A model generated the notes under the pieces. That model did no database searches. It had not been told where the DNA came from and was given only the letters and a program-made list of their open reading frames with translations. A stretch of 64,000 bases of DNA from an uncultured Shewanella sp. Its GTDB lineage: Bacteria; Pseudomonadota; Gammaproteobacteria; Enterobacterales; Shewanellaceae. Location of the stretch: NCBI RefSeq assembly GCF_947501665.1, contig NZ_CANMWS010000002.1, forward strand, positions 62,001 through 126,000, written 5' to 3'. This document shows positions 1 through 10,573 of the stretch, piece by piece. Every line of letters begins with the position of its first letter. The first letter of the stretch is position 1. A program made the position numbers and the translations under genes.

Positions 1-223
<223 letters not shown>

Positions 224-242
224 TCATCCACAACGATATGTG

Positions 243-1013
243 TTAGCGAACAATACCGCGACTGGATCGGCTGACAAAATCGGTAAACAATTTCACTTGT
301 TCATCCTGCTCAGCAGGTGCAGCTAATTCTGTCATTGCTTCATCAAGTGTTAGCCCATTACGATACATCGTTTTATACGCACGGCGAACCGCTAACTGAC
401 TCTCTTTGGAAAAGCCGCGACGTTTAAGCCCTTCGATATTTAATCCACGAGGTTTAGCAGGAAATCCTGATGCCATCACAAACGGCGGCACATCTTGCAG
501 TACCACTGAGCTCCCTGCAGTAAATGCATGTGCACCAATGTGTACGAATTGATGTACCCCAGTCATGCCACCTAAAATGGCCCAATCACCCACATGAACA
601 TGGCCCGCAATCGATGCATTATTCGCCATAATGACATTATCTCCCACCACACAGTCATGGGCAATATGCACATAAGCCATAAAGAGATTGTGAGAACCGA
701 TACGGGTTTCCCAATTATCTTGGGTTGTACCACGATGAATAGTCACGGATTCTCGAATGACATTATGATCGCCAATGATAAGACGCGTCTCTTCACCAGC
801 ATATTTTTTATCTTGGCACTCTTCACCGACTGAAGCGAATTGGAAAATACGATTACCTTTACCGATAACCGTAGGGCCTTTCACCACAACATGAGAACTT
901 AACCAAGAATCATCACCAATTTCAACACCTGCACCTATATAGGTCCAAGGGCCAATAGTGACATTTTTACCAATTTTGGCATCAGGATGGATATACGCTA
1001 ATTCATCAATCAC
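243..1013 (-). CDS. lpxA: UDP-N-acetylglucosamine acyltransferase LpxA
   Basis: First enzyme of lipid A synthesis: transfers the 3-hydroxyacyl chain from ACP to UDP-GlcNAc in the cytosol. The 256-residue protein has the family length. Residues 8-190 are repeated hexapeptides (I-G-x-x-x-x type) that build the left-handed beta helix. The HIAHDC motif at 116-121 contains the catalytic histidine, and the C-terminal part ([11 protein letters not shown] near residue 195) is the typical helical domain. Its start overlaps the end of fabZ by 4 bp, suggesting translational coupling. Assignment is by direct family recognition. Confidence 0.97.
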   Translation of the reverse strand: MIDELAYIHPDAKIGKNVTIGPWTYIGAGVEIGDDSWLSSHVVVKGPTVIGKGNRIFQFASVGEECQDKKYAGEETRLIIGDHNVIRESVTIHRGTTQDNWETRIGSHNLFMAYVHIAHDCVVGDNVIMANNASIAGHVHVGDWAILGGMTGVHQFVHIGAHAFTAGSSVVLQDVPPFVMASGFPAKPRGLNIEGLKRRGFSKESQLAVRRAYKTMYRNGLTLDEAMTELAAPAEQDEQVKLFTDFVSRSSRGIVR

Positions 1014-1471
1014 GTCTCAATCTCTCTACGGGCACACATGATTTCAGCTGAACAAACTAGTTCACCATCCACTCTCGCTTCACCTGTAAAGACGCCTATT
1101 CCGCGGCGCTCTTTAATCATTTTTACATCAAAATGCAACTGATCGCCGGGTTCAACCACTCGCTTAAAGCGTGCTTTATCGATACCCGCGAAATAATATA
1201 GCGCATCATTTGAAGGCGCATCACTCATGGTTTTAAACGCCAATAAACCTGTTGCTTGTGCCATTGCTTCTAAAATTAACACACCTGGCATCACTGGCTG
1301 AACCGGGAAATGGCCTTGAAAGAAAGGCTCATTGATCGTCACATTTTTAATGGCTTGCAAGCTTTCACCTTTAGTGAAATCAAGCACTCTGTCGATCAAT
1401 AAAAATGGGTATCTATGGGGAAGGAACTTTAATATTTCCTTAATATCCATGCTATTCAACTGATTTGACAC
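1010..1471 (-). CDS. fabZ: 3-hydroxyacyl-ACP dehydratase FabZ
   Basis: Dehydrates 3-hydroxyacyl-ACP in fatty acid elongation; competes with LpxA and LpxD for the same acyl-ACP pool, which explains its place among lpx genes. The 153-residue hot-dog fold protein shows [11 protein letters not shown] at residues 19-29 and the active-site pair His54 (in GHFP) and Glu68 (in LILEAMAQ). It is 28 bp downstream of lpxD and overlaps lpxA by 4 bp. Length and motifs are ordinary for the family. Confidence 0.97.
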   Translation of the reverse strand: MSNQLNSMDIKEILKFLPHRYPFLLIDRVLDFTKGESLQAIKNVTINEPFFQGHFPVQPVMPGVLILEAMAQATGLLAFKTMSDAPSNDALYYFAGIDKARFKRVVEPGDQLHFDVKMIKERRGIGVFTGEARVDGELVCSAEIMCARREIET

Positions 1472-1499
1472 TCAATATATTCCTCAAACTCTCACTGAG

Positions 1500-2531
1500 T
1501 TATGACTCAGGATCCACATCAACCTTTTTCTCTAACTGCTTCACTCGCTGAAAAAGGTTATCCAATTGTCTAAATCTAACGGTATTTTTGCGCCACAATT
1601 TATTATCCATAGCAACAGTAGCAGAAGAGTACACGCCTGGCTCACGAATATGATTTGTGACACTTGTACTGCCTGTAATATGGGTACCATCACAGATATT
1701 AATATGGCCAGAAATAGCGCAATTCCCGCCTATGATACAATATTTCCCTATCTTGACACTACCAGCAAGTGTCGTACTGCCTGCAATCGCACTATTTTCA
1801 CCAATAATATCATTATGCGCAATCTGTACTTGGTTATCGATAATCACACCATCATGAATTTCAGTATGATCAATAGCACCACGATCTACACTGGTGCCTG
1901 CACCAATTTCAACACGTGATCCAATTCGTACACCACCGGTCTGAGGAATTTTTATCCATTGGCCACGTTCATTAGCATAACCAAAACCATCAGAGCCAAT
2001 CACTGCACCTGAATGAACAATACAATCAGATCCAAAATGCACATTATGATAAACGGTCACCTTAGCCCATAATCGAGTTCCAGAGCCTAAGACACTGTCT
2101 TGACCTACTACGCTACCAGCACCCACTTGTACATTTTCGCCTAAAATAACATTGGCACCGATCACTGCATTAGGGCCAATGGCGACACCTTCTCCTACCA
2201 TAGCAGAAGGGTCAATACATGCAGAAGGATGAATGCCGTCAGCAGCCTTAGGCGTACTGTCTAATAACTGTGCTACTTTAGCAAACCCCACATAAGGGTC
2301 TTTTAGAATAATAGCATTTCCTGAAAAGTCTTCTATGTCACTAGGAGATAAAAGAACCGCACCGGCTTGAGTTTTGTCTAGTTGAACTCGATACTTAGCA
2401 TTAGCTAAAAAAGCGATTTTTCCAGAATCAGCGCTTTCCAAGGTGCCCACCGCAAAGATTTCTTTATTGGCGTCACCTTGGATTTCTGCATCTAGATAAT
2501 CAGCTAATACTTGTAAAGTATAGCTTTTCAT
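1500..2531 (-). CDS. lpxD: UDP-3-O-acylglucosamine N-acyltransferase LpxD
   Basis: Adds the N-linked 3-hydroxyacyl chain to UDP-3-O-acyl-glucosamine, the third step of lipid A synthesis. The 343-residue protein has an N-terminal uridine-binding domain (about 1-100), a long hexapeptide-repeat beta helix (about 105-315) and a short C-terminal helix. The QIAHN motif near residue 238 contains the catalytic histidine. It follows skp with a 3-bp gap and precedes fabZ, the standard order. Confidence 0.97.
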   Translation of the reverse strand: MKSYTLQVLADYLDAEIQGDANKEIFAVGTLESADSGKIAFLANAKYRVQLDKTQAGAVLLSPSDIEDFSGNAIILKDPYVGFAKVAQLLDSTPKAADGIHPSACIDPSAMVGEGVAIGPNAVIGANVILGENVQVGAGSVVGQDSVLGSGTRLWAKVTVYHNVHFGSDCIVHSGAVIGSDGFGYANERGQWIKIPQTGGVRIGSRVEIGAGTSVDRGAIDHTEIHDGVIIDNQVQIAHNDIIGENSAIAGSTTLAGSVKIGKYCIIGGNCAISGHINICDGTHITGSTSVTNHIREPGVYSSATVAMDNKLWRKNTVRFRQLDNLFQRVKQLEKKVDVDPES

Positions 2532-2534
2532 TAA

Positions 2535-3041
2535 TTACTTACCTTTACTTAAGGCTTCAACAACTTGCTTACTAATATCTGCATCTTGTTTTACATAAAT
2601 GGCGGCACCACGTTGCAAAACAAGATCATAGTGTTCCTTTTTAGCAATAGAGTCGATAACAGTTTGTACTTTTGCTAACAACTTATTTTGCTCTTCACCA
2701 TTACGACGACGCATATCTTCGTCTAAGGCCTTACCTTTAAGTTGTAATTCAGCTTTCATGGATTCCATTTTACGCGCAAGGTCTGTTTTTTGAGCATCGC
2801 TCATCAATGCACCATCACGTTGCTGCTTTTCCATCAATCCTCGAAGGTCTTCCTGCATTTTTTGAACCGCAGCGACACGATCGCCAAATTCTTTTTTCAA
2901 TGCTTCGTTAACTTGCTCACGTTGTGGCAATTGTTCAAAAACTGATTGCATATCAACGACTGCAATCTTTTCTGCATTTGCCGCTAATGGCGCCGCGAGT
3001 AATACTAAAACCATCATTGCGCGATTAAACACTTTTTTCAA
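2535..3041 (-). CDS. skp: Periplasmic chaperone Skp/OmpH
   Basis: Periplasmic holdase that carries unfolded outer-membrane proteins to BamA, its immediate upstream neighbour. An ATG at 3077 is in frame, but I place the start at the TTG at 3039-3041: it has an AAGGAG ribosome-binding site six bases upstream and begins directly with a signal peptide (KKVFNRAMMVLVLL, cleavage after AANA at about residue 24). The mature part is a charged, helical coiled-coil region (about 50-130), typical of the tentacle-shaped trimer, ending in the conserved YDLVLQRGAAIYV segment. Length, about 168 residues, fits the family. Start choice is an inference. Confidence 0.92.
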   Translation of the reverse strand: MKKVFNRAMMVLVLLAAPLAANAEKIAVVDMQSVFEQLPQREQVNEALKKEFGDRVAAVQKMQEDLRGLMEKQQRDGALMSDAQKTDLARKMESMKAELQLKGKALDEDMRRRNGEEQNKLLAKVQTVIDSIAKKEHYDLVLQRGAAIYVKQDADISKQVVEALSKGK

Positions 3042-3085
3042 AACAGACTCCTTTTGTCCAGCAATTATTGCCGACATGATTTAAA

Positions 3086-5569
3086 TTAAAAAGTTTGACC
3101 AATATTAAAGGAGAAGATCTCTGTCGAATCTCCCTCGTATTCCTTGATTGGCCATGCAAGATTGAACACCATCGGCCCCATGGGCGAAAGCCATTGTACA
3201 CTGACTCCCCATGAAGCGCGAATCCGACTTGGATCGCTATAATCTTGTAGCTCGGCATATTCAGATGCAGATAAACCGCTATAAGAGCTATAGTCAAATT
3301 CAGTATTCCACACATTACCTGCATCGATAAAGAAACTGGTTCTCACTGAATTGGTATAGGCTTCATCTAAGAATGGCGTTGGCACAATCATTTCGATACT
3401 GGCCGTTGCAATCGCATTGCCCCCCACAGAGCTGCCATTCGTCACTGTAACACTGGAATCTGAGCCAGAAGTTGTACAAGAATCCCCCGATGACGATGAG
3501 GAACAATCACTGGTTGATGACGTCGAATAAATGGCTCTTGGCCCTACCGTATTGGATTTAAAGCCACGAATAGAAGTACTACCACCCGCATAAAAATTTT
3601 CCCAAAAAGGTAAGATTTGATCACTACCGTTATACGTACCATAACCATTACCGTATCCAAGCTTGGTTTTCGTTAAGAAAACAAAATTTTGTTTACGTGT
3701 CAGTGGAAAATAAAAGCTGCTATTAAAATCGGTTTTAAAATATTGTAAATCCGATCCTGGTACCGTCACCTTACCATTTAGGCTTTGTGAGGATCCATTG
3801 GTTGGAAAAGTGCCACGGTTTAAACTGCTACGAGACCAGCCTAAATTCAATTCAACATTATTAAAGCTGAGTGATGAATCGGTATTGTCATCATCACTAT
3901 AAATTTCATAAAATTGCAGCGCTTGATCGTACTCAGCGACCTCTGAAATAGTGTTATGACGCAAAGTGATACCACCATTTAATCGGTTTGTCTCATTAAT
4001 CGGGAAGCCGGAAAATGATGACAAGGCATACGACTCGTTATTATAAGCTTCTAAGTTTGCGCTACTAGCATCAAATTTACTCCAAGATAAGCTACTGCCT
4101 AAACTCACACCGTCTTTAGTAAAATAGGGATCAGTAAAGGAAATACTGGCATTTTTAGAGTAAGTATTAGTATTAATATTAATACCAGCCTGATTACCTG
4201 TACCTAAAAAGTTACTTTGCTGCACGCCTAGTTGCAAACTGATCCCAGATGCGGTGCCGTAGCCAACCCCCGCATTAAAGGAACCTGAAGGTTGTTCCTT
4301 CACTTTAAAATCAACGTCAACTAAGTCATCCGTACCTGGCACCTGCACCGTTTCCGTATCAACAGTTTCAAAATAGCCTAAACGGTTTAATCGTGTTTTA
4401 GACTGTTCCACTTGAGCCGAATTGAGCCAAGCGCCCTCCATCTGTCTTAATTCGCGACGCATCACTTCATCTTTCGTGATGGTATTACCGCTAAAGTTAA
4501 TATTGCGAACATACACACGTTTACCTGGTTGAATATTGACATTCAAATTAACAGTTTGTGTTGCATCATCAATTTCAGGGTACACTTTAACTTCAGGATA
4601 GGCATAACCAAAACGCCCCAGATACTTGGCGTACATCTCTTCTGTAAAGGTCACATCACTGCCGTTATAACGATCGCCCGCTTTAATCGGCAGAATACTT
4701 TCCATAAGCGCTTCTCGCCCCATTAAATCACCCGTTAACGTGACTTTTTTAATGGTGTATTGCTTACCTTCATTCACATTAATCGTAATATATAACCCTT
4801 TACGATCGGGTGTCATTGCCACCTGCGTTGAGGTGATCTCAAAACGAATATAACCCCGATTATGATAAAAGCTTTTAATGGTTTCTAAATCAGCTTGTAA
4901 CTTTTGCTTTTGATAACGGCGATCACCAAACAAATCCCACCAAGCAACATAATCTTTTAGCTCCAACATGCCAATCAATTGCTCATCGGTAAACTCGGTA
5001 TTACCGACAATATTAATTTGCCTGATATCTGCCGCTAACCCCTCAGTAAAGTTAAATTTCAACTCAACCCGGTTACGAGGTAAGTTAATAATTTGCGCCT
5101 CTACTTTTGCGCCATATTTCCCCACACCATAATAAAAATCTTGTAAGCCCTTTTCGATCCCCGACAGTGTTGTACGGTCTAACGACTCGCCCACTTTAAC
5201 ACCGGAACCATCCAAGCTTTCTTGTAATTGTTCATCTTTAATGTCTTTATTACCTTCAAAGGTAATCGTACTGATTGTCGGGCGCTCAACCACCTTAACA
5301 ATAAGCACACCACCGTCGTGGCTTATTTCAATATCGTCAAAGTTTGAGGACGCATACAGGCTCTTAATCACTTGTTGTAATTTTAATTGATCAACCGTAT
5401 CCCCAACCTTAACAGGTAAGCTCAACAAAGCAGCACCCAGTGCCACACGTTGAAGACCATCGACTTGGATATCAGTTACTTCAAAAGGCTGAAAAGTCTC
5501 AGCCCAACTATTCCCTGAAAAAGACGCACCGACTAATAACATCGAGGCAAAAAGTTTATTCAATCTCAT
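3086..5569 (-). CDS. bamA: Outer-membrane protein assembly factor BamA
   Basis: Central beta-barrel of the BAM complex that inserts outer-membrane proteins. The 827-residue precursor has a signal peptide (residues 1-23, ending NSWA), five POTRA domains (about 25-425) and a C-terminal 16-strand barrel ending in an aromatic-terminated strand (FNIGQTF). The loop-6 motif appears as SIRGFKSN near residue 665. Just after it, residues about 680-715, is a Ser/Thr/Asp-rich insertion with two cysteines (DCSSSSSGDSC), which is unlike textbook BamA and should be surface exposed. Gene order rseP-bamA-skp-lpxD is canonical; gap to rseP is 31 bp. Confidence 0.97.
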   Translation of the reverse strand: MRLNKLFASMLLVGASFSGNSWAETFQPFEVTDIQVDGLQRVALGAALLSLPVKVGDTVDQLKLQQVIKSLYASSNFDDIEISHDGGVLIVKVVERPTISTITFEGNKDIKDEQLQESLDGSGVKVGESLDRTTLSGIEKGLQDFYYGVGKYGAKVEAQIINLPRNRVELKFNFTEGLAADIRQINIVGNTEFTDEQLIGMLELKDYVAWWDLFGDRRYQKQKLQADLETIKSFYHNRGYIRFEITSTQVAMTPDRKGLYITINVNEGKQYTIKKVTLTGDLMGREALMESILPIKAGDRYNGSDVTFTEEMYAKYLGRFGYAYPEVKVYPEIDDATQTVNLNVNIQPGKRVYVRNINFSGNTITKDEVMRRELRQMEGAWLNSAQVEQSKTRLNRLGYFETVDTETVQVPGTDDLVDVDFKVKEQPSGSFNAGVGYGTASGISLQLGVQQSNFLGTGNQAGININTNTYSKNASISFTDPYFTKDGVSLGSSLSWSKFDASSANLEAYNNESYALSSFSGFPINETNRLNGGITLRHNTISEVAEYDQALQFYEIYSDDDNTDSSLSFNNVELNLGWSRSSLNRGTFPTNGSSQSLNGKVTVPGSDLQYFKTDFNSSFYFPLTRKQNFVFLTKTKLGYGNGYGTYNGSDQILPFWENFYAGGSTSIRGFKSNTVGPRAIYSTSSTSDCSSSSSGDSCTTSGSDSSVTVTNGSSVGGNAIATASIEMIVPTPFLDEAYTNSVRTSFFIDAGNVWNTEFDYSSYSGLSASEYAELQDYSDPSRIRASWGVSVQWLSPMGPMVFNLAWPIKEYEGDSTEIFSFNIGQTF

Positions 5570-5600
5570 AGAGCACTTCTAATTATTTGTTTGTCGTTGC

Positions 5601-6965
5601 TCAGAGCCGGGAAAAATCATTAAAGAGTGCAACACCCATTAACATTAACAGCATCGCTGCCCCAAATCTGAATCCAATTTCCTGTACCTTTTCCGGTACA
5701 GCCCTACCTGTGATCACTTCAATGAAGTAATATAAAAGGTGTCCTCCATCAAGCACTGGCAAAGGAAATAAATTAATAATCCCTAAATTCACACTGATCA
5801 ATGCCAGAAAACCTAAAAAGTATACAAATCCCACATTTGCACTATTTCCTGCCCCTTGAGCAATAGAAATAGGTCCACTTAAATTTTTAACTGAAATATC
5901 ACCAGTAAATAATTTACCGATCATCTTAATGCTAACTGTTACTAGCTGCCACGTTTTATTAACCGCAACGCCTAGAGAATCTAACACACCATATTCGAGC
6001 TGCAAACGCATATTATCAGGCCAAGGTGCTAGAGTCGGTGCAATACCCACAACACCTTCCATTTTACCTTGTGCATTTTCACGAGCTGTGGGCGTAACAC
6101 TTAACGTTAACTGTCTGCCTTGACGATCGACCACTAAAGTTAAAGGCACATTCGCTGATGCTTGCACCAAACTCACAAAGTCATTCCAATCTTGATAGGG
6201 GGCGCCATTAATAGAAATCAATTTATCACCCACTTCTATTCCAGCCTTTTTCGCCGCACTTCCCTCTGATACCAATGCTATATCGGGTAGGATCTCTGGC
6301 TGAAAGAGGCTTAAACCTAATGCGGTGACGGGTAATTCTTTCTCAGGATCAAAACGCCAATTACGAGTATCAAGTTGATAAGTTTTTGGCGTTTCTATAC
6401 CTTCATTTTTCAAAGGCACAACACTTAATGATACTTGTTTATCGCCAATATGCCCTGCTAACGCTAAGTTAACCTCCTCCCAATTCCGCACAGCTTGTTG
6501 ATCAACAGCCACTATTTTCATGGGTTCATTGATCACCATTTGTGCCGCTGGTGTATTCGGTTTCACCGCATCTATTACAGGTTTGATAGCAGGCACCCCA
6601 ATGAGGTACATCACATACAAAGCAACAATGGCAAAAATAAAATTCGCGATAGGTCCGGCACTGACAATGGCAATACGCTGCCAAACATTTTTACGATTAA
6701 ATGCTTGAGATAATAGCTCATCAGGCACATCATCCACTCGCTCATCAAGCATTTTGACATACCCGCCGAGCGGAATAATCGCTAATACATATTCGGTACC
6801 ATCTTTACCTATACGTCGCCAAATGGCTTTACCAAATCCAATGGAAAAACGCTCAACTTTCACTCCACAGCGTCTGGCCACCCAAAAGTGACCGTACTCG
6901 TGTGCAGTAATTAATATGCCTAAGGCAACAAAAAAAGCCCCTAAATTCCATAAAAAATCTAACAT
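5601..6965 (-). CDS. rseP: Site-2 zinc protease RseP (RIP metalloprotease)
   Basis: Inner-membrane intramembrane protease that cleaves anti-sigma factor RseA after DegS, releasing sigma-E, and clears signal-peptide remnants. The 454-residue protein has the zinc-binding HEYGH at residues 22-26 in the first membrane helix, two PDZ domains in the middle (about 110-300) and the LDGGH motif at about 405-409 supplying the third metal ligand. It lies between dxr (19-bp gap) and bamA, as in most gammaproteobacteria, linking envelope stress sensing to outer-membrane assembly. Confidence 0.97.
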   Translation of the reverse strand: MLDFLWNLGAFFVALGILITAHEYGHFWVARRCGVKVERFSIGFGKAIWRRIGKDGTEYVLAIIPLGGYVKMLDERVDDVPDELLSQAFNRKNVWQRIAIVSAGPIANFIFAIVALYVMYLIGVPAIKPVIDAVKPNTPAAQMVINEPMKIVAVDQQAVRNWEEVNLALAGHIGDKQVSLSVVPLKNEGIETPKTYQLDTRNWRFDPEKELPVTALGLSLFQPEILPDIALVSEGSAAKKAGIEVGDKLISINGAPYQDWNDFVSLVQASANVPLTLVVDRQGRQLTLSVTPTARENAQGKMEGVVGIAPTLAPWPDNMRLQLEYGVLDSLGVAVNKTWQLVTVSIKMIGKLFTGDISVKNLSGPISIAQGAGNSANVGFVYFLGFLALISVNLGIINLFPLPVLDGGHLLYYFIEVITGRAVPEKVQEIGFRFGAAMLLMLMGVALFNDFSRL

Positions 6966-6984
6966 TCCCTTCCTCTGAACGTGA

Positions 6985-8172
6985 TTAACATTTGGCGATA
7001 AATTCTAAAGCATGACGACGACTCTGGTCATCTAACCCCAATATATCATCTAATTGATTCAGTGAGTGCGATACTATTTTTGTTAAACAAAATTCATTCA
7101 CTCGGCTAATATCTGTAAAACGTATCTTACCATCAAGAAAGGCTTGCACCGCAACTTCATTCGACGCATTTAAAATCGTCGTCGACTCTTGCCCCTGCTC
7201 ACAAGCTTCAATCGCGAGCCTTAAACAAGGAAAACGATTGAAGTCAGGTTCAACAAAGCTTAATTGTCCGACTTTGAAAAAATCTAAAGGTTCAACACCT
7301 GAAGTGATTCTTTTTGGATAGGATAAACAATGTGCAATCGGTGTACGCATATCAGGGTTGCCCATTTGCGCCATAACAGAGCCATCTTGATACTGCACCA
7401 TTGAGTGAATAACACTCTGGGGATGAATCACCACTTTTAGTTGCTCACTTGATGCATTAAACAGCCACTTAGCCTCGATATATTCTAAGCCTTTATTCAT
7501 CATCGTTGCTGAGTCAACGGATATTTTGGGTCCCATCGACCAATTAGGATGTAAGCAGGCTTGTGTTGGGGTCATGGAAGGTAAATCGTTTAATTGATTA
7601 TTTAAAAACGGGCCACCTGAGCCCGTTAGTAAAATCTGTGAAATACCTGCCGTCTTGAGATCACAACGCCCAATATTATTTTGCAGTGTCTCAGGTAAGC
7701 ATTGAAAAATCGCATTATGCTCACTATCGACAGGTAAAACGATAGCACCTGATTGCTGCATAGCCTCAATAAATAGCTGCCCAGACATGACAAGAGACTC
7801 TTTATTGGCCAATAAGACCCGTTTACCCGCTTTAACCGCCGTCAATGTTGGCATCAGACCTGCCGCGCCAACAATGGCAGCCATCACAGTATCAACCTCA
7901 TTGGCTGCCACCAACCCATCCAATGTCTCAGCCCCCGTGGTGACTTGGATATTGAGATGGCTAGGTAACCGTTGCTTGAGTAACGCGGCGGCATCAGCAT
8001 TCACCATATGGGCATACTGAGGTTGATGAGATAAACATAATTCATGCATTTCATCGACATTAGTATGTGCTACTAGCGCAAAAACCCCATAATGCTCTGG
8101 ATGCTGGGCAATGACATTAAGCGTATTTTTACCAATTGATCCTGTGGCACCTAAAATAATAACTTGCTGCAT
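6985..8172 (-). CDS. dxr: 1-deoxy-D-xylulose 5-phosphate reductoisomerase
   Basis: Second enzyme of the non-mevalonate isoprenoid pathway; converts DXP to 2-C-methyl-D-erythritol 4-phosphate using NADPH. The 395-residue protein opens with the dinucleotide-binding motif GATGSIG (residues 8-14), has [10 protein letters not shown] near residue 125 and the metal-binding [10 protein letters not shown] near 151. It feeds the undecaprenyl pathway completed by uppS two genes upstream in the same cluster. It is 3 bp downstream of cdsA. Confidence 0.97.
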   Translation of the reverse strand: MQQVIILGATGSIGKNTLNVIAQHPEHYGVFALVAHTNVDEMHELCLSHQPQYAHMVNADAAALLKQRLPSHLNIQVTTGAETLDGLVAANEVDTVMAAIVGAAGLMPTLTAVKAGKRVLLANKESLVMSGQLFIEAMQQSGAIVLPVDSEHNAIFQCLPETLQNNIGRCDLKTAGISQILLTGSGGPFLNNQLNDLPSMTPTQACLHPNWSMGPKISVDSATMMNKGLEYIEAKWLFNASSEQLKVVIHPQSVIHSMVQYQDGSVMAQMGNPDMRTPIAHCLSYPKRITSGVEPLDFFKVGQLSFVEPDFNRFPCLRLAIEACEQGQESTTILNASNEVAVQAFLDGKIRFTDISRVNEFCLTKIVSHSLNQLDDILGLDDQSRRHALEFIAKC

Positions 8173-8175
8173 ACA

Positions 8176-9033
8176 TTACATCCAAAACGCTATGTAGATT
8201 AACATGAAAACGGGTAATGCGGCGGTTAAGCTATCGATTCTATCCAATATGCCACCATGACCAGGTAAAATGGTACCTGAATCTTTAATATCTGCGACAC
8301 GCTTAAACATACTTTCAGACAGATCCCCTAAAGCGGAGGCTAAAGCCGTCACCAATGTCACCCCAATAAGCAAACCCACTTCTTGCTCTGGCGCCATATA
8401 GACAACGCCCAATACGACCAACATGGTCATTAATAAGCCCCCAACCAGTCCTTCAAGGGTTTTGGCTGGGCTCACATTAGGCATAAGCTTCGTCCGTCCA
8501 AATGCTTTACCGGCAAAATAAGCCCCCGTATCAGCAGCCCAAACAATTAATAAAACTAAGAAAACCAACACTCCACCATAATAAGGTGAGGCTTGCGAAC
8601 TGAGCCCTTTAAGTGAAATTAAAGCAATAAAACATGGAATGAGCGTCAATTGGCCAAAAATAGACTTTAACATTGGGCTGTTTTTCCAAAACCCTGCGCT
8701 TCTGGGAAACAAACAGACGAGCAAAAGCGACATACACCACCACAAGCCCCCCACCAGAATAATACTCAAAAATAAAGGATGTAAACGCCCTTGCAGCCAA
8801 ATATCATCGGTCGGTACAATCACATTCAAAGCGACCAGTAATAATCCAAGGGTAATAGTAAAACTCCATTGGGTCATATTGCAGTTTTTGTCAATAATAC
8901 GCCCCCACTCTTTAGCAGCAATTAAGAAGACACCGAGTAATGCCCAAGAAAAATATTCAATTGGTAAGTAAAAAATCGCACCAAAAACCAATGGAATGAG
9001 ACAAACTGCCGTTATTATTCGTTTTTTTAGCAA
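8176..9033 (-). CDS. cdsA: Phosphatidate cytidylyltransferase CdsA
   Basis: Integral inner-membrane enzyme that makes CDP-diacylglycerol from CTP and phosphatidic acid for all phospholipids. The 285-residue protein has about seven or eight hydrophobic helices and the family signature GHGGILDRIDSL near residues 258-269, with the metal-binding aspartates. It sits between uppS (24-bp gap) and dxr (3-bp gap). A normal member in length and motif content. Confidence 0.96.
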   Translation of the reverse strand: MLKKRIITAVCLIPLVFGAIFYLPIEYFSWALLGVFLIAAKEWGRIIDKNCNMTQWSFTITLGLLLVALNVIVPTDDIWLQGRLHPLFLSIILVGGLWWCMSLLLVCLFPRSAGFWKNSPMLKSIFGQLTLIPCFIALISLKGLSSQASPYYGGVLVFLVLLIVWAADTGAYFAGKAFGRTKLMPNVSPAKTLEGLVGGLLMTMLVVLGVVYMAPEQEVGLLIGVTLVTALASALGDLSESMFKRVADIKDSGTILPGHGGILDRIDSLTAALPVFMLIYIAFWM

Positions 9034-9057
9034 AAAAGTTTCCTCAAAAATGTATCA

Positions 9058-9855
9058 TTAAGCCTGTAATGACTCAATTTGACTGCCTGTCAAACCAAAT
9101 CGACGCTGACGTGTTGCAAACACTGTAACAGCGTCTTTAAAGTGAGACTCGTTAAAATCAGGCCATAAAGTATCCATGAAAATTAATTCAGCATAGGCTG
9201 CCTGCCACAAAATGAAATTACTGATCCTATAATCACCGCCCGTTCGAATCATTAAATCCACTTCAGGCTGATCTTGCATACTTAAATGTGCCGATAAAGC
9301 CTCTTCGGTAAAGGCCTCTTCTGTCAGCGCACCATTTTGTACTTGTTGAGCTAATTTTTGTGCTGCTTGTAAAATATCCCAGCGTCCACCATAGTTAGCT
9401 GCCACATTGAGTATTAAATCGCTATTTTGGGATGTTTGTTCTTGAGCCGAAATGATTTTTTTCTGAAGTTTATCAGAAAAACGACTAATATCGCCTATGA
9501 TATTTAGCCGTACGCCATTCTTATGTAGTAACTTTATCTCACGCTGTAATACCGTAAAAAACAGCTGCATCAATAAACTCACTTCTTTATCTGGGCGTCG
9601 CCAATTCTCACTTGAAAAAGCAAATAAAGTCAGCGAAGGTATCCCTAAACCCCTAGCTGTACTGACAGCTCTTCTCACCGCCTTGACACCCGCTTGATGA
9701 CCAATCACTCTTGGCTTACCCTGCCCTTGAGCCCAACGTCCATTACCATCCATAATAATTGCCACATGCTGTGGCACCGACTGTTTGACTAATTCAGACG
9801 CAAGCGCAGTCGCGCTCGACGACATGTCATCATCGGCATGAGGATCCATTGACAT
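9058..9855 (-). CDS. uppS: Undecaprenyl diphosphate synthase (cis-prenyltransferase)
   Basis: Makes the C55 lipid carrier for peptidoglycan and O-antigen by adding eight isoprene units to farnesyl diphosphate. The 265-residue protein shows IIMDGNGRWAQ at residues 33-43, where Asp36 is the catalytic residue, then GHQAGVKAVR, SSENWRRP, and near the C-terminus DLMIRTGGDYRISNF. It carries a slightly long hydrophilic N-terminus (about 25 residues before the core) compared with E. coli. It lies downstream of frr with a 129-bp gap containing hairpins. Confidence 0.96.
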   Translation of the reverse strand: MSMDPHADDDMSSSATALASELVKQSVPQHVAIIMDGNGRWAQGQGKPRVIGHQAGVKAVRRAVSTARGLGIPSLTLFAFSSENWRRPDKEVSLLMQLFFTVLQREIKLLHKNGVRLNIIGDISRFSDKLQKKIISAQEQTSQNSDLILNVAANYGGRWDILQAAQKLAQQVQNGALTEEAFTEEALSAHLSMQDQPEVDLMIRTGGDYRISNFILWQAAYAELIFMDTLWPDFNESHFKDAVTVFATRQRRFGLTGSQIESLQA

Positions 9856-9879
9856 CTAAAAAACCCTTAAAAATAACAA

Positions 9880-9967
9880 ACGCCGCGTAGTATAACCTTA
9901 CACGGCGCCTGAACTCTAGAGGCTGTTGGCTTTTGGTAATGATTTATACACAAAAACAATAGCCTCT
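9880..9967 (-). terminator. Hairpins between frr and uppS
   Basis: Two inverted repeats lie in the 129-bp frr-uppS gap. One pairs GCCGCGTA with TACACGGC (about 9881-9907); the other pairs AGAGGCT at 9918-9924 with AGCCTCT at 9961-9967. Neither is followed by a long T run on the minus strand, so partial termination or RNA processing between the translation genes and the lipid genes is as likely as full termination. Confidence 0.4.
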
Positions 9968-9984
9968 AATACTGGGTAAGAGTA

Positions 9985-10542
9985 TTAAAACTCCATTAAT
10001 TCCTTTTCTTTCGCCGCTAACACTTCATCAATAAGCTTAATATGTGTATCGGTGAATTTTTGAATATCATCCTCAGAGCGACGAACATCATCTTCTGTGC
10101 ATTCTTTTTCTTTTTCTAATGTTTTCACATCAGAATTAGCATCACGGCGCACATTACGCACAGCAATACGACCATTTTCAGCTTCAGCACGCACAACTTT
10201 AATCAAATCTTTACGACGTTCTTCTGTTAAAGCAGGTAAAGGGATACGAATAATCGCCCCTGCAGACATAGGGTTTAAACCTAAATCAGATGTCATAATG
10301 GCTTTTTCTACAGCCGCTATCATCGTACTGTCAAAAACCGATACTGCCAATGTGCGTGAATCGTCGATAGAAATGTTCGCAACCTGCTTCAGCGGAGTTA
10401 ATGAACCATAATAAGGCACTTTAATCGTATCAAGTAAACTAGGGTGTGCACGACCCGTACGTACTTTTGCCATTTGCGTTTTAGTCGCTTCTACGCATTT
10501 ATCCATGCGTGTTTTAGCATCATTTTTGATTTCGTTTATCAC
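9985..10542 (-). CDS. frr: Ribosome recycling factor
   Basis: Splits post-termination ribosomes together with EF-G. The 185-residue protein has the usual length and the family landmarks: [21 protein letters not shown] (residues about 17-37) and the [19 protein letters not shown] segment (here [16 protein letters not shown], about 99-114), ending with the long helical hairpin. It is 31 bp downstream of pyrH in the universal rpsB-tsf-pyrH-frr order. Confidence 0.97.
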   Translation of the reverse strand: MINEIKNDAKTRMDKCVEATKTQMAKVRTGRAHPSLLDTIKVPYYGSLTPLKQVANISIDDSRTLAVSVFDSTMIAAVEKAIMTSDLGLNPMSAGAIIRIPLPALTEERRKDLIKVVRAEAENGRIAVRNVRRDANSDVKTLEKEKECTEDDVRRSEDDIQKFTDTHIKLIDEVLAAKEKELMEF

Positions 10543-10573
10543 GTTGTCTGTCCTTTTAAGTTACTTAACTCAA

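Noticed and set aside
3025..3324. Minus-strand 99-codon frame across the bamA-skp junction
   Set aside because: Out of frame with both well-recognised genes; a shadow frame.
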